A stretch of 64,000 bases of DNA from an uncultured Collinsella sp. Its GTDB lineage: Bacteria > Actinomycetota > Coriobacteriia > Coriobacteriales > Coriobacteriaceae. Under the pieces are notes generated by a model. The model ran no database searches. It was not told where the DNA came from and was given only the letters and a program-made list of their open reading frames with translations. The stretch covers positions 1 to 64,000 of the forward strand of contig CABUTR010000001.1 of NCBI GenBank assembly GCA_902494555.1, given 5' to 3'. How positions within the stretch are numbered: position 1 is the first letter of the stretch; every line of letters begins with the position of its first letter. Made by a program: the position numbers and the translations under genes. Below are positions 47,475-56,704 of the stretch, in pieces.

Positions 47475-47653
47475 GGATACCTCCTTTGATTGCTTCCTAG
47501 CCAATATGGCGATAGGAATTAATGGCCCCCGGTGGGCGACGTATTAAATGGCTGCGCAATATATAGCTTAACCAAAGCAACATTATAGGCCACATGTTCG
47601 AAATTGCAGGAAGACCGAGAGATTTGGTTTGGACTGGACGGAAATCCCCCTCT

Positions 47654-47791
47654 GTCTTGACCTATAACAATTAGGACCGATTTTACTCGTTAACTGTTAC
47701 AGATTGAGACGTTTGTGAACCGTGTCGACCGTTTGTCTCGATCTGTAACACGTAGAGGAAGATTTGCCCTGTAGATGTTACAGATTGAGAC
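47654..47791. repeat. 57-bp palindrome array 7 (two units)
   Basis: Units are 47654-47710 and 47735-47791, gap 24 bp. The first left arm is the most degraded of all (GTCTTGACCTATAACA). It lies in the divergent region between the FHA gene and the DEAD-box gene. In the remaining 47792-48062 a TATACT at 47857-47862 could be a -10, implying a leader of about 190 nt for the helicase. Confidence 0.9.
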
Positions 47792-48062
47792 AATCAGCCG
47801 GGCCCACCTCGTCCGCCTCGTCATCTGTGGTTTACGTGGGGACATGCGAAGCACGGGTATACTAACCGGCGGCGAATCTGCTCCATCGCTTAGAGCTGCT
47901 GCGTCTGGACGGCGCGTGATAGGGCTGCCAAAGCGATCGCCAGCGTGCTGAGCAACGTCCTCTCTGTGCGCACCCGTTTTTGTATGTATTAGCGCACTAC
48001 CAAGCACGCCAGCGCGGCCGCATGCCGTGCCCATAGCGCGTGCAGATAAGGAACAACAACAT

Positions 48063-50231
48063 ATGCGTAATTCTGTATCCGACGTCACCGACGCCGAGAT
48101 TCTGGACGAGACCCGCGAGGCCATGACCCAGGCTGCCTTCGATGCCGCCGACGAGGCAAATGCTGCCCAGGCCGTCGAGTCCGCTACCGAGAGCCTGCCC
48201 GCCTTTGACGAGCTGGGACTTTCGGACGAGATGCTTCGTGCTATCGAGAACCTGGGCTACACGGCGCCGACGCCCGTGCAGGCCGGTTCGATCCCTGTGG
48301 TGCTCGAAGGCCGCGACTTGCTTGCCGCCGCTCAAACCGGCACCGGCAAGACGGCCGCCTTCTTGCTGCCGACTATGAACAATCTGGAGCACATTGCTCC
48401 TCCCAAGCCCGTGCGCGAGCGCGGCGGCCGCAACCGTCGTTGCGGTGCTAAAAAGCCCGAGGGCAACGGCCGTGGCCCCGTGATGCTCGTCATCACCCCC
48501 ACGCGCGAGCTTGCCCAGCAGATCGACGAGGTCGCGAGCAAGATCGCCGACGTCACCGGCCATGTCGCCGTGACCGTCGTGGGCGGCGTGAGCTACAAGC
48601 CGCAGACTGCTGCCCTCAAGTACGGCTGCGACATCCTGGTCGCCACGCCGGGCCGTCTGGTCGATCTGATCGAGCAGGGCGCCTGCCACCTGGACGAGGT
48701 TAAGGTCCTGGTGCTCGACGAGGCCGATCGCATGCTCGACATGGGCTTTTTGCCCGCCGTCCGCCGCATTGTGCGTGAGACGCCGGCCGAGCGTCAGACG
48801 CTGCTGTTCTCGGCGACCCTCGACGAGGAGGCCGTGGGCGAGATCACCGACCTGGTGAGCGACCCGGCTCGCGTGGAGATCGCACCGGCCACGTCGACCG
48901 CCGACACCGTCGACCAGTTTGTGTTCCCGGTGTCCATTGAGGCCAAGAACAACCTGCTGCCCGAGTTCCTCAAAAAGGAGGGCCCGGAGCGCACTATCGT
49001 CTTTATGCGCACCAAGCACCGCGCCGACAGCTGCTGCCGTCGTCTGGAGCGCAAGGGCATTAAGGCCGCCGCGATTCACGGCAACCGCAGCCAGGCCCAG
49101 CGCGAGCGTGCCCTTTCGGCCTTCCGCGACGGTACCGTCGACGTGCTGGTGGCAACCGACGTGCTTGCCCGCGGCATCGACATCAGCGACGTGCGCTACG
49201 TCGTGAACTTTGACGTGCCAGCCGAGCCGACCGACTACATCCACCGTATTGGCCGTACGGGCCGCGCCGGCGAGCTGGGCTGGGCCATTACGTTTGTGAC
49301 CGAGCAGGACGTCGACGAGTTCTACGAGATCGAGAAGCTCATGGACAAGACCGCCGACATCTACGAGGCCGGCGACCTGCATGTGGGTCCCAACCCGCCC
49401 GCGGTTGACCCCGAGCGCGACCCTGCGGCCTTTAAGGTGAAGAAGAAGACCAAGCGCGGCAAGTCCAAGAGCAAGAAGAAGCTTGAGCAGGCACGCCGCG
49501 ACGGCAAGCGCAACGGCGACGATTACGGTGATGTGGCCGGTCGTTCCAACCGCGGTCGCGATGAGCGCCGTGGCGACGGCGAGCGTCCGAGCCGCCCCAA
49601 GCGCGGCGGCAAGACCCGCGTGCGCGAGGGCGTTCAGGCTCGCGTGGACGAGGCCGTGGAGAGCGTGGCTCGCGAGGTGGCTGCCGAGGAGCGCGCCGGT
49701 GCTGGTGCCGTCGAGCAGGCCCCGCGCGGCAACCGTGCCGAGCGCCGTGCCAAGCAGTTCCAGGGCGAGGCACATCGCCGCCGTCGCGAGGATGAGGATC
49801 GCGGCGGTCGTCGTCGTGTTGAGCGCGAGGACGAGGGCCGCGGCTCGCGCGGTGGCAAGCGCGGTGCGGGCGACCGCCGTCGTTCCGGTCGTGATGACGA
49901 GCGCAGTGGCCGTGATGAGCGTCGCGGCGGCGAGCGTCGCGAGGGTGCTCGCGGCAATGGCGGCCGCGGCGGCGCTGGTCGTTCTAACGAGTCGCGTGAT
50001 CGTCGTGACCCGCGTGCCAGCCGCGATCGTCGCGATGACTGGCGCAACTACGACGATACCCGCGAAGAGCGTCGCGGCGGCTATCGTGGTGGTCGTGGCG
50101 GCAACCAGGCCGGCTCCCGTGGCGGCCGTGCCGGCGGTCGCGATAACCGTGGCAGCTACGGCAACAGCCGTGGCGGCAAGCGCGGTGGCAGCTCCCGTCG
50201 CCCCGGCGACGGCGGCGGCAAGCGCAAGTAA
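48063..50231 (+). CDS. DEAD-box RNA helicase with long Arg/Gly/Asp-rich tail
   Basis: ATP-dependent RNA helicase of 722 residues. The Q motif region is FDELGLSDEMLRAIENLGYTAPTPVQ, then AAQTGTGKTAAF (Walker A), PTRELAQQ, VLDEADRMLDMGF, SAT and HRIGRTGRAGE. Two insertions occur, one of about 25 basic residues after the Walker A helix (PVRERGGRNRRCGAKKPEGN). From about residue 440 the tail is almost wholly Arg, Gly, Asp, Glu, Ser and Lys in RGG-like runs, as in CshA/RhlE/DeaD RNA-binding tails. A long leader would fit cold control, but no motif proves it. Confidence 0.92.
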   Translation: MRNSVSDVTDAEILDETREAMTQAAFDAADEANAAQAVESATESLPAFDELGLSDEMLRAIENLGYTAPTPVQAGSIPVVLEGRDLLAAAQTGTGKTAAFLLPTMNNLEHIAPPKPVRERGGRNRRCGAKKPEGNGRGPVMLVITPTRELAQQIDEVASKIADVTGHVAVTVVGGVSYKPQTAALKYGCDILVATPGRLVDLIEQGACHLDEVKVLVLDEADRMLDMGFLPAVRRIVRETPAERQTLLFSATLDEEAVGEITDLVSDPARVEIAPATSTADTVDQFVFPVSIEAKNNLLPEFLKKEGPERTIVFMRTKHRADSCCRRLERKGIKAAAIHGNRSQAQRERALSAFRDGTVDVLVATDVLARGIDISDVRYVVNFDVPAEPTDYIHRIGRTGRAGELGWAITFVTEQDVDEFYEIEKLMDKTADIYEAGDLHVGPNPPAVDPERDPAAFKVKKKTKRGKSKSKKKLEQARRDGKRNGDDYGDVAGRSNRGRDERRGDGERPSRPKRGGKTRVREGVQARVDEAVESVAREVAAEERAGAGAVEQAPRGNRAERRAKQFQGEAHRRRREDEDRGGRRRVEREDEGRGSRGGKRGAGDRRRSGRDDERSGRDERRGGERREGARGNGGRGGAGRSNESRDRRDPRASRDRRDDWRNYDDTREERRGGYRGGRGGNQAGSRGGRAGGRDNRGSYGNSRGGKRGGSSRRPGDGGGKRK

Positions 50232-50263
50232 GATGCGCATCGCGCGCTAGCGTGAGACAAGCT

Positions 50264-50297
50264 AAGGGCCCGAGCAAATAACGCTCGGGCCCTTTTG
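50264..50297 (+). terminator. Terminator of the DEAD-box gene
   Basis: AAGGGCCCGAGC (50264-50275) pairs perfectly with GCTCGGGCCCTT (50283-50294), followed by T. Confidence 0.9.
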
Positions 50298-50402
50298 TTT
50301 GCCGTGTCCATCGCTAATTCAAACGTGATGTTCTCGGGAATGCATCTGGGGGATGCTGAGGACCTATTTTCCGCCATGCAGCAATGGGTCCTATGGGGTG
50401 CG

Positions 50403-50639
50403 CCGTGCATTTTTTGGAGTATTCTGCAGTTCGAGTTGTCTGCATATGATTCGACGTCGCCAACGGTGGCCTTCGGATATCCCTAGCGAGCGTTCCGAGT
50501 CAGATTTCGCCGTTTTCCGGAGCAGGGGCGCGTCATTCTCGCCATGTCGGGACTTAGAATGATACGGCGCCCTACAGTTTTGCCCACCCGCGGCGGTGCT
50601 GGCGCGGTCACGTTGCAGAATACTCCGTTTTTTGCACGG
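50403..50639. repeat. 237-bp segment bounded by 26-bp inverted repeats
   Basis: CCGTGCA-N6-GGAGTATTCTGCA-type ends lie at 50403-50428 and, inverted, at 50614-50639. They differ mainly in the polarity of the T6/A6 stretch. No reading frame between them looks like a protein. This is the size and shape of a small non-autonomous mobile element, but the target duplication was not identified. The rest of 50298-50855 shows only a possible -10 (TATACT near 50792). Confidence 0.5.
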
Positions 50640-50855
50640 GCCAGGATGGGGTACCTCAGGAGAACGCGGCGGTATCCAGTAAATATATGCAATCTGTACC
50701 GGGAATTATGCAAACCGAAAAGGCGGGCAGTATGGGTTGGTGTATCGGGCTGCCTAGCGCACCAAAACGGGGAGCTCCCCCCCCATGCGCCGTATACTCT
50801 GTCTGAATGTGAAAACGGCTTGACGTGTTGCCTGGCGTAGGGAGAGGGTGCCTCG

Positions 50856-51617
50856 ATGAGCGTATTCGAAATTGTGTTTAGTCCGACGGGCGGAACGCGG
50901 AAGGTGTCTGGCCTTGTGGCCGGGGCGCTGGACAAGAATACCGTTACCGTCGATTTGACCGATAGCGGGCTAGATTTCAGCGCTGTGTCGATGACTAAGG
51001 ACGACGTGGCCGTAATCTCTGCGCCGGCGTATGCCGGTAGAATCCCGGCTGTGGTGGCTGACCGGTTGGGCATGGTGCGCGGCAACGGGGCTCGGACTGT
51101 TTTGGTTTGTGTATACGGAAACCGCGCGTTTGAGGACACGCTCGTAGAGCTGGAGGACGTTGCGAAGCGCGCCGGATTTAGGGTGGTTGCAGCGGTTTCT
51201 GCTATTGCTGAGCATTCCGTTGCTCGTCAGTTTGCTGCTGGGCGACCGGATGCGCAGGATGCGGCGCAGCTCGCAGAGTTTGCGCAGCAAATTCAGCAAA
51301 AGCTGTTGGCTGAGGACGCATCCGAGCCCTCTATTCCCGGCAATCGTCCTTATAAACAAGCTGGAGGTCATCGCATGGCACCCGAGGCAACAGAGGATTG
51401 CGCCTCCTGCGGTGCATGCGCCGCGGCGTGCCCCGTTTGTGCTATCGACAAGGGCGACCCCAAGCGAGCAGCTGGCGAGGCGTGCATCTCCTGCATGCGC
51501 TGCATCGCCGTATGTCCGCGAGGCGCTCGCAAGCTTGATCCCAACAAGCTATCCGCTGTTTCCCAGATGTTGAGCAAGGTTTGCGTCGTGCGGAAGGAAT
51601 GCGAGCTCTTCATCTAG
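50856..51617 (+). CDS. Flavodoxin-like/ferredoxin fusion protein
   Basis: Probable electron carrier of 253 residues. The N-terminal flavodoxin-like domain (about 1-150) begins FEIVFSPTGGTRKV, a phosphate-binding loop pattern, with SAPAYAGRIP. The C-terminal bacterial ferredoxin part carries two 4Fe-4S motifs: CASCGACAAACP (about 183-194) and CISCMRCIAVCP (about 211-222). Such EFR1-type proteins occur in anaerobes; the partner is unknown. GGGAGAGG precedes ATG. Confidence 0.85.
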   Translation: MSVFEIVFSPTGGTRKVSGLVAGALDKNTVTVDLTDSGLDFSAVSMTKDDVAVISAPAYAGRIPAVVADRLGMVRGNGARTVLVCVYGNRAFEDTLVELEDVAKRAGFRVVAAVSAIAEHSVARQFAAGRPDAQDAAQLAEFAQQIQQKLLAEDASEPSIPGNRPYKQAGGHRMAPEATEDCASCGACAAACPVCAIDKGDPKRAAGEACISCMRCIAVCPRGARKLDPNKLSAVSQMLSKVCVVRKECELFI

Positions 51618-51630
51618 CGCATACGAAATT

Positions 51631-51693
51631 GGTGCGTTGGGGACAGGTTAATCTGCACCAACCTGGTGCAAACAAACCTGTCCCCAACGCACC
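51631..51693. repeat. 63-bp intergenic palindrome (GGGGACAGGTT family)
   Basis: Perfect 19-bp arms (51631-51649 and 51675-51693) enclose a 25-nt core that itself holds TGCACCA/TGGTGCA. It is the best-preserved copy of the element at 36900 and begins 13 nt after the ferredoxin gene, so it may act as its terminator. Confidence 0.85.
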
Positions 51694-51714
51694 AGAGTGA
51701 GGAGTGCCCCTGGG

Positions 51715-51746
51715 TGCCGGCAGGAAAGGAACGTCCCTAAGTGCCG
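51715..51746. repeat. Partial copy of the CTGCCGGCA/GGAACGTCCC repeat
   Basis: TGCCGGCAGGAAAGGAACG and TCCCTAAGTGCCG match half of the 58991-59048 element. Confidence 0.6.
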
Positions 51747-51795
51747 CCTAAATACCGTTTATCGAAGAAAAAATACCGCTCACCGGTCATAATGA

Positions 51796-51960
51796 TTGTT
51801 CTGGCTTTGGGCTTGTCTACAATATCTCCCGTAAAAAGAAATGCGGAAGGTTACCGAGTCCCTCGGACGTGGGCCTAACCAAAGTCTTTGAACGGGTGTG
51901 TCTCTATGGATGCATTCGTTTGATTTTGGTTGGGCTATATTTATGAAGGGACATGCCACC
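51796..51960 (+). promoter_or_regulatory. Promoter and structured leader of the PTS operon
   Basis: TTGTTC (51796-51801), 16 bp, TACAAT (51818-51823) is a good promoter. The leader of about 130 nt has a hairpin GGTTACCGAG...CTCGG...CCTAACC (51849-51880). Because a BglG/LicT-type antiterminator is encoded in the operon, this hairpin is a candidate antiterminator-binding site, but the consensus was not matched base by base and no clear overlapping terminator is seen. Confidence 0.45.
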
Positions 51961-52473
51961 ATGGGTTTCTTTTCTCGCCTTATGGGTGGCTCGGACAAGC
52001 AGGCGACTGCGACTTCCGAGTTCGAGATTCTCGCCCCTGTTTCCGGCGAGCTTGTTAATCTAGAAAATACCAATGACCCCGCTTTTAGCAGTCGTGCAGT
52101 GGGCGATGGCGTTGCCGTGGTTCCCCAAGAGGGAACGGTGTGCGCTCCTGTTTCCGGTACCGTTGCGGCGCTGTTTCCGACTGAGCACGCGCTGGGCATC
52201 ATGTCCGACGACAGCTCTGCTCAGGTGATGCTGCACATCGGAATCGACACTGTTAAGCTTGAGGGCAAGGGCTTCCATGCGCTTGTTGCCCAGGGTGACC
52301 ATGTCGACGCGGGCCAGCCCCTCGTCGAGGTCGATTTCGACGCGGTTCGCGCTGCCGGCTTCGATCCCACGGTCTTCGTTATCGTGTGCGAGCGTTCGGA
52401 GAACTCGACTCTTCGTGAGCATGCTTCCGGCCCTGTTGCTGTTAAAGAGCCTGTCGTCTGGCTTTCCGAGTAA
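51961..52473 (+). CDS. PTS glucose-type EIIA component (Crr-like)
   Basis: Soluble phosphocarrier of 170 residues. The phosphorylated histidine is H92 in VMLHIGIDTVKLEGKGF; the other active-site histidine lies in the PTEHALGI segment. ILAPVSGELVNLE opens the domain. ATG 51961 follows AAGGGA; the upstream ATG at 51943 would delete that site. It serves the EIICB two genes on and could also serve MurP (16554), which lacks a IIA. Confidence 0.92.
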   Translation: MGFFSRLMGGSDKQATATSEFEILAPVSGELVNLENTNDPAFSSRAVGDGVAVVPQEGTVCAPVSGTVAALFPTEHALGIMSDDSSAQVMLHIGIDTVKLEGKGFHALVAQGDHVDAGQPLVEVDFDAVRAAGFDPTVFVIVCERSENSTLREHASGPVAVKEPVVWLSE

Positions 52474-52491
52474 ATTCTTGTGGTGGGTACC

Positions 52492-53346
52492 GTGGTTATC
52501 AAGCGAGTTTTTAACAACAACGTCGCAATGGTCACTTCGGACGATGGCTCCGAGCTCATCGTCATCGGTCGAGGCCTCTGCTTTGGTCGCCATGCCGGCG
52601 ATGCCATCGATGAGACGTCGGTCGAAAAGACCTACGCGTTGCAGGAGGGAACTTCTCAGGATTCGCGTACGATTGACCGCTTGGCACATCTTTTGGAGTC
52701 CATCCCCACCGTCAACCTCGTGATTTCCGAGGACATCGTTCAGATGCTTCGTCGAGAGCTCAATGTCGATATCAATGACAAGATTCTTATCGCTCTCGCA
52801 GACCATATCAGCCTCGCCCTCGATCGCGAGCGCAAAGGCGTTTCCTGCGAGAATCCGCTGCTGCTCGAGATCCAGCAGTTCTATCGCAAGGAGTACGCGC
52901 TTGCGGGCCGTGCCCTTCAGATTATCAAGGACTATTTGGGCATCCAGATGAGCGAAGAAGAGCAGGGTTTTATTACGCTGCATATCGTCAACGCCACCAT
53001 GCCGCAACGCTCCGACCGTCTAATCATCTCGGTCCAGCTTGTTCGCGACGTGCTCGCGATTGTTTCCGAGCGCTATGCCACGACCCTCGATGACACCTCG
53101 CTGCCTTACGAACGCTTCGTTCGTCACCTGCAGTTTTTCGCTCAGCGAGCACTCGATCCTACGGCCGGGCAAATCAGTGGCGACGCGCTGTTCCGAATCG
53201 ACGAAACGGCGTATCCGTGCGCATTCTCGTGCGCGGATGCCATAGCCGCTCACTTGTCGTCTACCTATAACGTTGTCGTTACCGATGCCGAGAAGAGTTA
53301 TCTCGCATATCACATTGTTAATCTGCTTGGAGAACCTGGTCTCTAG
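52492..53346 (+). CDS. BglG/LicT-family transcriptional antiterminator
   Basis: RNA-binding regulator of about 284 residues. The N-terminal CAT RNA-binding domain begins VIKRVFNNNVAMV. Two PRD domains follow (about 65-170 and 175-280) with the regulatory histidines in RLAHLL, ALADHIS, FVRHLQF and AYHIVN; these are phosphorylated by PTS proteins. It likely controls this operon by preventing termination. GTG 52492 matches the family N-terminus; GTG 52480 would add four residues. Neither has a strong ribosome site, suggesting coupling to the EIIA gene. Confidence 0.88.
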   Translation: MVIKRVFNNNVAMVTSDDGSELIVIGRGLCFGRHAGDAIDETSVEKTYALQEGTSQDSRTIDRLAHLLESIPTVNLVISEDIVQMLRRELNVDINDKILIALADHISLALDRERKGVSCENPLLLEIQQFYRKEYALAGRALQIIKDYLGIQMSEEEQGFITLHIVNATMPQRSDRLIISVQLVRDVLAIVSERYATTLDDTSLPYERFVRHLQFFAQRALDPTAGQISGDALFRIDETAYPCAFSCADAIAAHLSSTYNVVVTDAEKSYLAYHIVNLLGEPGL

Positions 53347-53445
53347 GCATAACGTGCCCACACATCGATTGATATAAGGCAGGACTTACGGTCTTGCCCA
53401 GGGCACATCTGTCTTAATTTGCGGAAAAGGAAGGGGAGTACCGCT

Positions 53446-55062
53446 ATGACCGCAAAAAAGAAGTTCAATTTCAAAGCGCCGTTGGAGGTGTTCGCGAAGT
53501 CGATCGTCCAGCCGATGATGTATCTCTCGGTTGCCGGCATCCTGCTCATCGTGGGCATCATTCTGACCAACAAGACCATCTGCGCTTTGGTCCCCGTACT
53601 GGGCTCCGGTCCGTTCCAGCTTGTGGGCGCCGTTGTCTATCAGTCGCTGATGTTTATCATCAACAACCTCTCGATTCTGTTCTGCGTTGGCATCGCCGGC
53701 GCCATGGCAAAGAAGAACAAGGGCCATGCTTCGCTGATCGCCCTGATGTCGTTCTTCCTGTTCCTGCAGGCTAACAACATCGTGCTCAACGCCACCGGCT
53801 CTCTTGCCGATGCGAGCGGCATGCTCGGCCTTACCGGAACCGGCCAGGCCACCGTTATGGGCATTCAGGTGCTCGATACCGGCGTGTTTGGCGGCATCAT
53901 CCTTGGTTGCATTACCGGTGCCGTGTTCAACAAGTACTCGAACAAGCAGTTCCCCATTGCCCTTTCGATGTTCTCGGGCGTTCGCTGCCCGTTCCTGATC
54001 ATGATCATCATCTCCTGGATCATGGGCGCTGGCTTCTGCATCGTTTGGCCTCCGGTTCAGGGTGCCATCTCCTCCGTCGCCGGCATCATTAAGGAGTCGG
54101 GCAACATCGGTCTGTTTATCTACGGCATGCTCAACAAGCTGCTCGTTCCCACCGGTCTGCACCACCTCATCTACACCCCGTTCCAGTTCTCCGATGTGGG
54201 CGGCACCCTTACGCTGGGTGATCAGGTTATCGCCGGCGCCTATCCCATCCGTGTTGCCGAGATGGCAATGACGGGCCAGCCCTTCTCCGATAGCACCTAC
54301 TTCAACAGCTATACCTTCAACAACCTGTGGCCCTACATCGGCATCGGCCTCGCCTTTATCTTCACTGCTTACAAGGGAAACAAGGACAAGACCAAGGCTG
54401 TCATTATCCCGCTGATCATCACCGCCGTGCTCTCCTGCGTGACCGAGCCCATGGACTTCCTCTTTGTCTTTGCCGCTCCCGTGCTCTTTGTCGTTCACTC
54501 GGTTCTTTCCGGCATCTTCCTGGTTCTGCTCAAGGTCCTCTCCGTGCCCGCTTCGACTGCAGGCGGCATCATCAACATCGTGGTCTCCAACCTGGTCCTC
54601 GGTGTCGATAAGACCAACTGGCCGGTTATGCTGGTGCTCGGAGTCGTCAACGCCGCGCTGTACTTCTTCCTCTTTACCTTCCTTATCAAGAAGCTCAACC
54701 TTCACACCCCTGGTCGCGAGGAAGAGTCCGAGCTCGCCGAGTCCGTTGCCGAGGGCGAGGCCGCCGCGTCTGTCGCGGTGAAGCAGGGCGCTGTCGCCGC
54801 GGCTCCCGCAGAGGGCGTCGATGCTGGCATTGCCGACCTGGTCGCAGGTCTTGGCGGCAAGGACAACATCGAGGAGCTCGAGAACTGCTTTACGCGTCTT
54901 CGTGTGAACGTTAAGAACCCGGACCTCATCGATGAGAACCTCATCAACCACGTGCCCAACAGCGGCATCAACCGCAACGGCAACAATATCCAGATCATCT
55001 TTGGCATGAAGGTCGCCGAGATGCGCGACAAGGTCGAAAACGCAATTGAGAAGGAGCAGTAA
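53446..55062 (+). CDS. PTS EIICB component, alpha-glucoside/maltose type
   Basis: Membrane sugar permease and kinase, 538 residues. The IIC domain (about 1-425) has some ten helices, with the GLHHLIYTPFQ and VTEPMDFLFVFAAP segments. A linker rich in Ala, Glu and Val follows, then the IIB domain (about 460-538) with phospho-accepting C481 in ENCFTRLRV. IIC-IIB order and the GH4 partner point to maltose or another alpha-glucoside, as in GlvC/MalX proteins. AAGGGGAG lies before ATG 53446. Confidence 0.9.
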   Translation: MTAKKKFNFKAPLEVFAKSIVQPMMYLSVAGILLIVGIILTNKTICALVPVLGSGPFQLVGAVVYQSLMFIINNLSILFCVGIAGAMAKKNKGHASLIALMSFFLFLQANNIVLNATGSLADASGMLGLTGTGQATVMGIQVLDTGVFGGIILGCITGAVFNKYSNKQFPIALSMFSGVRCPFLIMIIISWIMGAGFCIVWPPVQGAISSVAGIIKESGNIGLFIYGMLNKLLVPTGLHHLIYTPFQFSDVGGTLTLGDQVIAGAYPIRVAEMAMTGQPFSDSTYFNSYTFNNLWPYIGIGLAFIFTAYKGNKDKTKAVIIPLIITAVLSCVTEPMDFLFVFAAPVLFVVHSVLSGIFLVLLKVLSVPASTAGGIINIVVSNLVLGVDKTNWPVMLVLGVVNAALYFFLFTFLIKKLNLHTPGREEESELAESVAEGEAAASVAVKQGAVAAAPAEGVDAGIADLVAGLGGKDNIEELENCFTRLRVNVKNPDLIDENLINHVPNSGINRNGNNIQIIFGMKVAEMRDKVENAIEKEQ

Positions 55063-55065
55063 ACA

Positions 55066-56448
55066 ATGATCATTACTCTGTGTGGTGGCGGATCCACCTT
55101 TACCCCCGGCATCGTCAAGTCCATCGCTCTGCGCAAGGACGAGCTCGACGTTGACGAGATTCGTCTGTACGACATCAACGAGGAGCGCCAGCGCAAGATC
55201 GGCGTGCTCGTGGACTGGATTTTGCACGAGGACCTCGGCCTGGACATCAAGCTCACGGTGACCACCGACAAAAAGACGGCTTTTACCGACGCCAGCTTCG
55301 TGTTTGCCCAGATGCGCGTGGGCGGCTACGCCATGCGCGAGCAGGACGAGAAGATTCCGCTGCGTCACGGCTGCGTGGGTCAGGAGACTTGCGGTTGCGG
55401 CGGTCTTGCCTACGGCATGCGCACCATCTTCCCCATGGTCGAGCTGATCGATGACGTTGAGAAGTACGCCAAGAAGGACTACTGGATTCTCAACTACTCC
55501 AACCCTGCCGCCATCGTCTCCGAGGGCTGCCGCGTGCTGCGCCCCAACGCTCGCATCATCAACATCTGCGACATGCCGATCGCGATTATCGACGTGGTTT
55601 GCGCCGCGCTCGATATCGAGAAGAAGGATGTCGAGTACGATTACTTTGGCCTCAACCACTTTGGTTGGTTCACCTCGATCCGCCACAAGGGCGAGGAGGT
55701 GCTCCCGCAGCTGCGCGAGTACATCAAGGAGCATGAGATTCTGCTGCCCGATTCCTACCTCAAGGGTATGGGCTCGCTCATGGCAAAGAAGCCCGAGGAG
55801 GCCACTGACGAGCACCCCGAGCAGAACCGTCACACCAAGGGCAGCTGGTACTACGTCTGGAAGGGCGAGTACGAGATCATGGAGTGCTTCCCGGAGTACC
55901 TGCCCAACACGTATCTGAACTACTACCTGCAGCAGAAGGAGTTCGTCGAGCACTCCAACCCCGAGCGCACCCGTGCTAACGAGGTTGAGGAGACGCGTGA
56001 GAAGAACCTCTTTGATGGTATCGACCATTACGAGAAGACGGGCGAGATCGACGAGAGCACGTTCTATGCGGGCAGCCACGGCGACTGGATTGCCGATCTG
56101 GCTATCGCTCTGAAGAACGACACCAAGCAGCGCTTCCTGGTCATTTGCGAGAACAAGGGCGCCATCCCCAACATGCCCTACGACGCTATGGTCGAGCTGC
56201 CTGCCTACATTGGCAAGAACGGCCCCGAGGTCATCAGCCGCGACAACATTCCGCTGTTCCAGCAGGGCCTCATGATGCAGCAGCTGAACTCCGAGAAGCT
56301 CATTGTCGAGGCTACGATCGAGGGTTCGTACGAGAAGGCGCTTGAGGCCTTTACGCTCAACAAGACCGTGCCGTCGATGAAGGTCGCCAAGGAGGTTCTC
56401 GACGACATGATCGAGGCCAACAAGGGTTACTGGCCCGAGCTTAAGTAA
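55066..56448 (+). CDS. Family 4 glycosidase, probable 6-phospho-alpha-glucosidase
   Basis: Hydrolyses the phosphorylated disaccharide made by the EIICB, giving glucose 6-phosphate and glucose. The 460-residue protein starts with the NAD-binding CGGGSTFTP. It has the metal-binding Cys in NICDMPIAI and His in FGLNHFGWF, plus NYSNPAAIV, all marks of GH4. Enzymes of this group need NAD+ and Mn2+. It starts 3 nt after the EIICB stop with AAGGAG inside that gene. The alpha assignment follows from similarity to GlvA/MalH-like proteins and is not strict. Confidence 0.92.
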   Translation: MIITLCGGGSTFTPGIVKSIALRKDELDVDEIRLYDINEERQRKIGVLVDWILHEDLGLDIKLTVTTDKKTAFTDASFVFAQMRVGGYAMREQDEKIPLRHGCVGQETCGCGGLAYGMRTIFPMVELIDDVEKYAKKDYWILNYSNPAAIVSEGCRVLRPNARIINICDMPIAIIDVVCAALDIEKKDVEYDYFGLNHFGWFTSIRHKGEEVLPQLREYIKEHEILLPDSYLKGMGSLMAKKPEEATDEHPEQNRHTKGSWYYVWKGEYEIMECFPEYLPNTYLNYYLQQKEFVEHSNPERTRANEVEETREKNLFDGIDHYEKTGEIDESTFYAGSHGDWIADLAIALKNDTKQRFLVICENKGAIPNMPYDAMVELPAYIGKNGPEVISRDNIPLFQQGLMMQQLNSEKLIVEATIEGSYEKALEAFTLNKTVPSMKVAKEVLDDMIEANKGYWPELK

Positions 56449-56481
56449 AAGCAACAGGGTCGCTGGCCGCATGCCTGAAGC

Positions 56482-56520
56482 AATGCCCCGCCCACGTGAT
56501 TGCGTGGGCGGGGCATTGTC
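56482..56520 (+). terminator. Terminator of the PTS operon
   Basis: A perfect 15-bp stem (56482-56496 with 56503-56517) has a 6-nt loop; the T run after it is short. A smaller GACCTAA/TTAGGTC hairpin lies at 56620-56640 in the next leader. Confidence 0.75.
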
Positions 56521-56704
56521 GTTTGGTAACGCGTTTTATCAAATATGGCATTTATCTGCGATAATGTTCATTTTCACCGCTGATGGTGACATTTCATACC
56601 GCCTGCCGAACTGCGTGGAGACCTAACAACTTTTTAGGTCAGTGTTGTGCGTGTAGCAATTTCGCCCGGCCTCGCCTCCGGGCTGCCATGTGAGAGGGGA
56701 TCTT

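Noticed and set aside
47997..50240. Minus-strand frame of about 750 codons opposite the DEAD-box gene
   Set aside because: Antisense of a low-complexity Arg/Gly tail gives Ala/Thr/Val runs only; no motif.
51849..51880. Confident LicT-type RAT sequence in the PTS leader
   Set aside because: Only a hairpin is visible; I could not match the known consensus or find the overlapping terminator, so it is listed as a candidate only.
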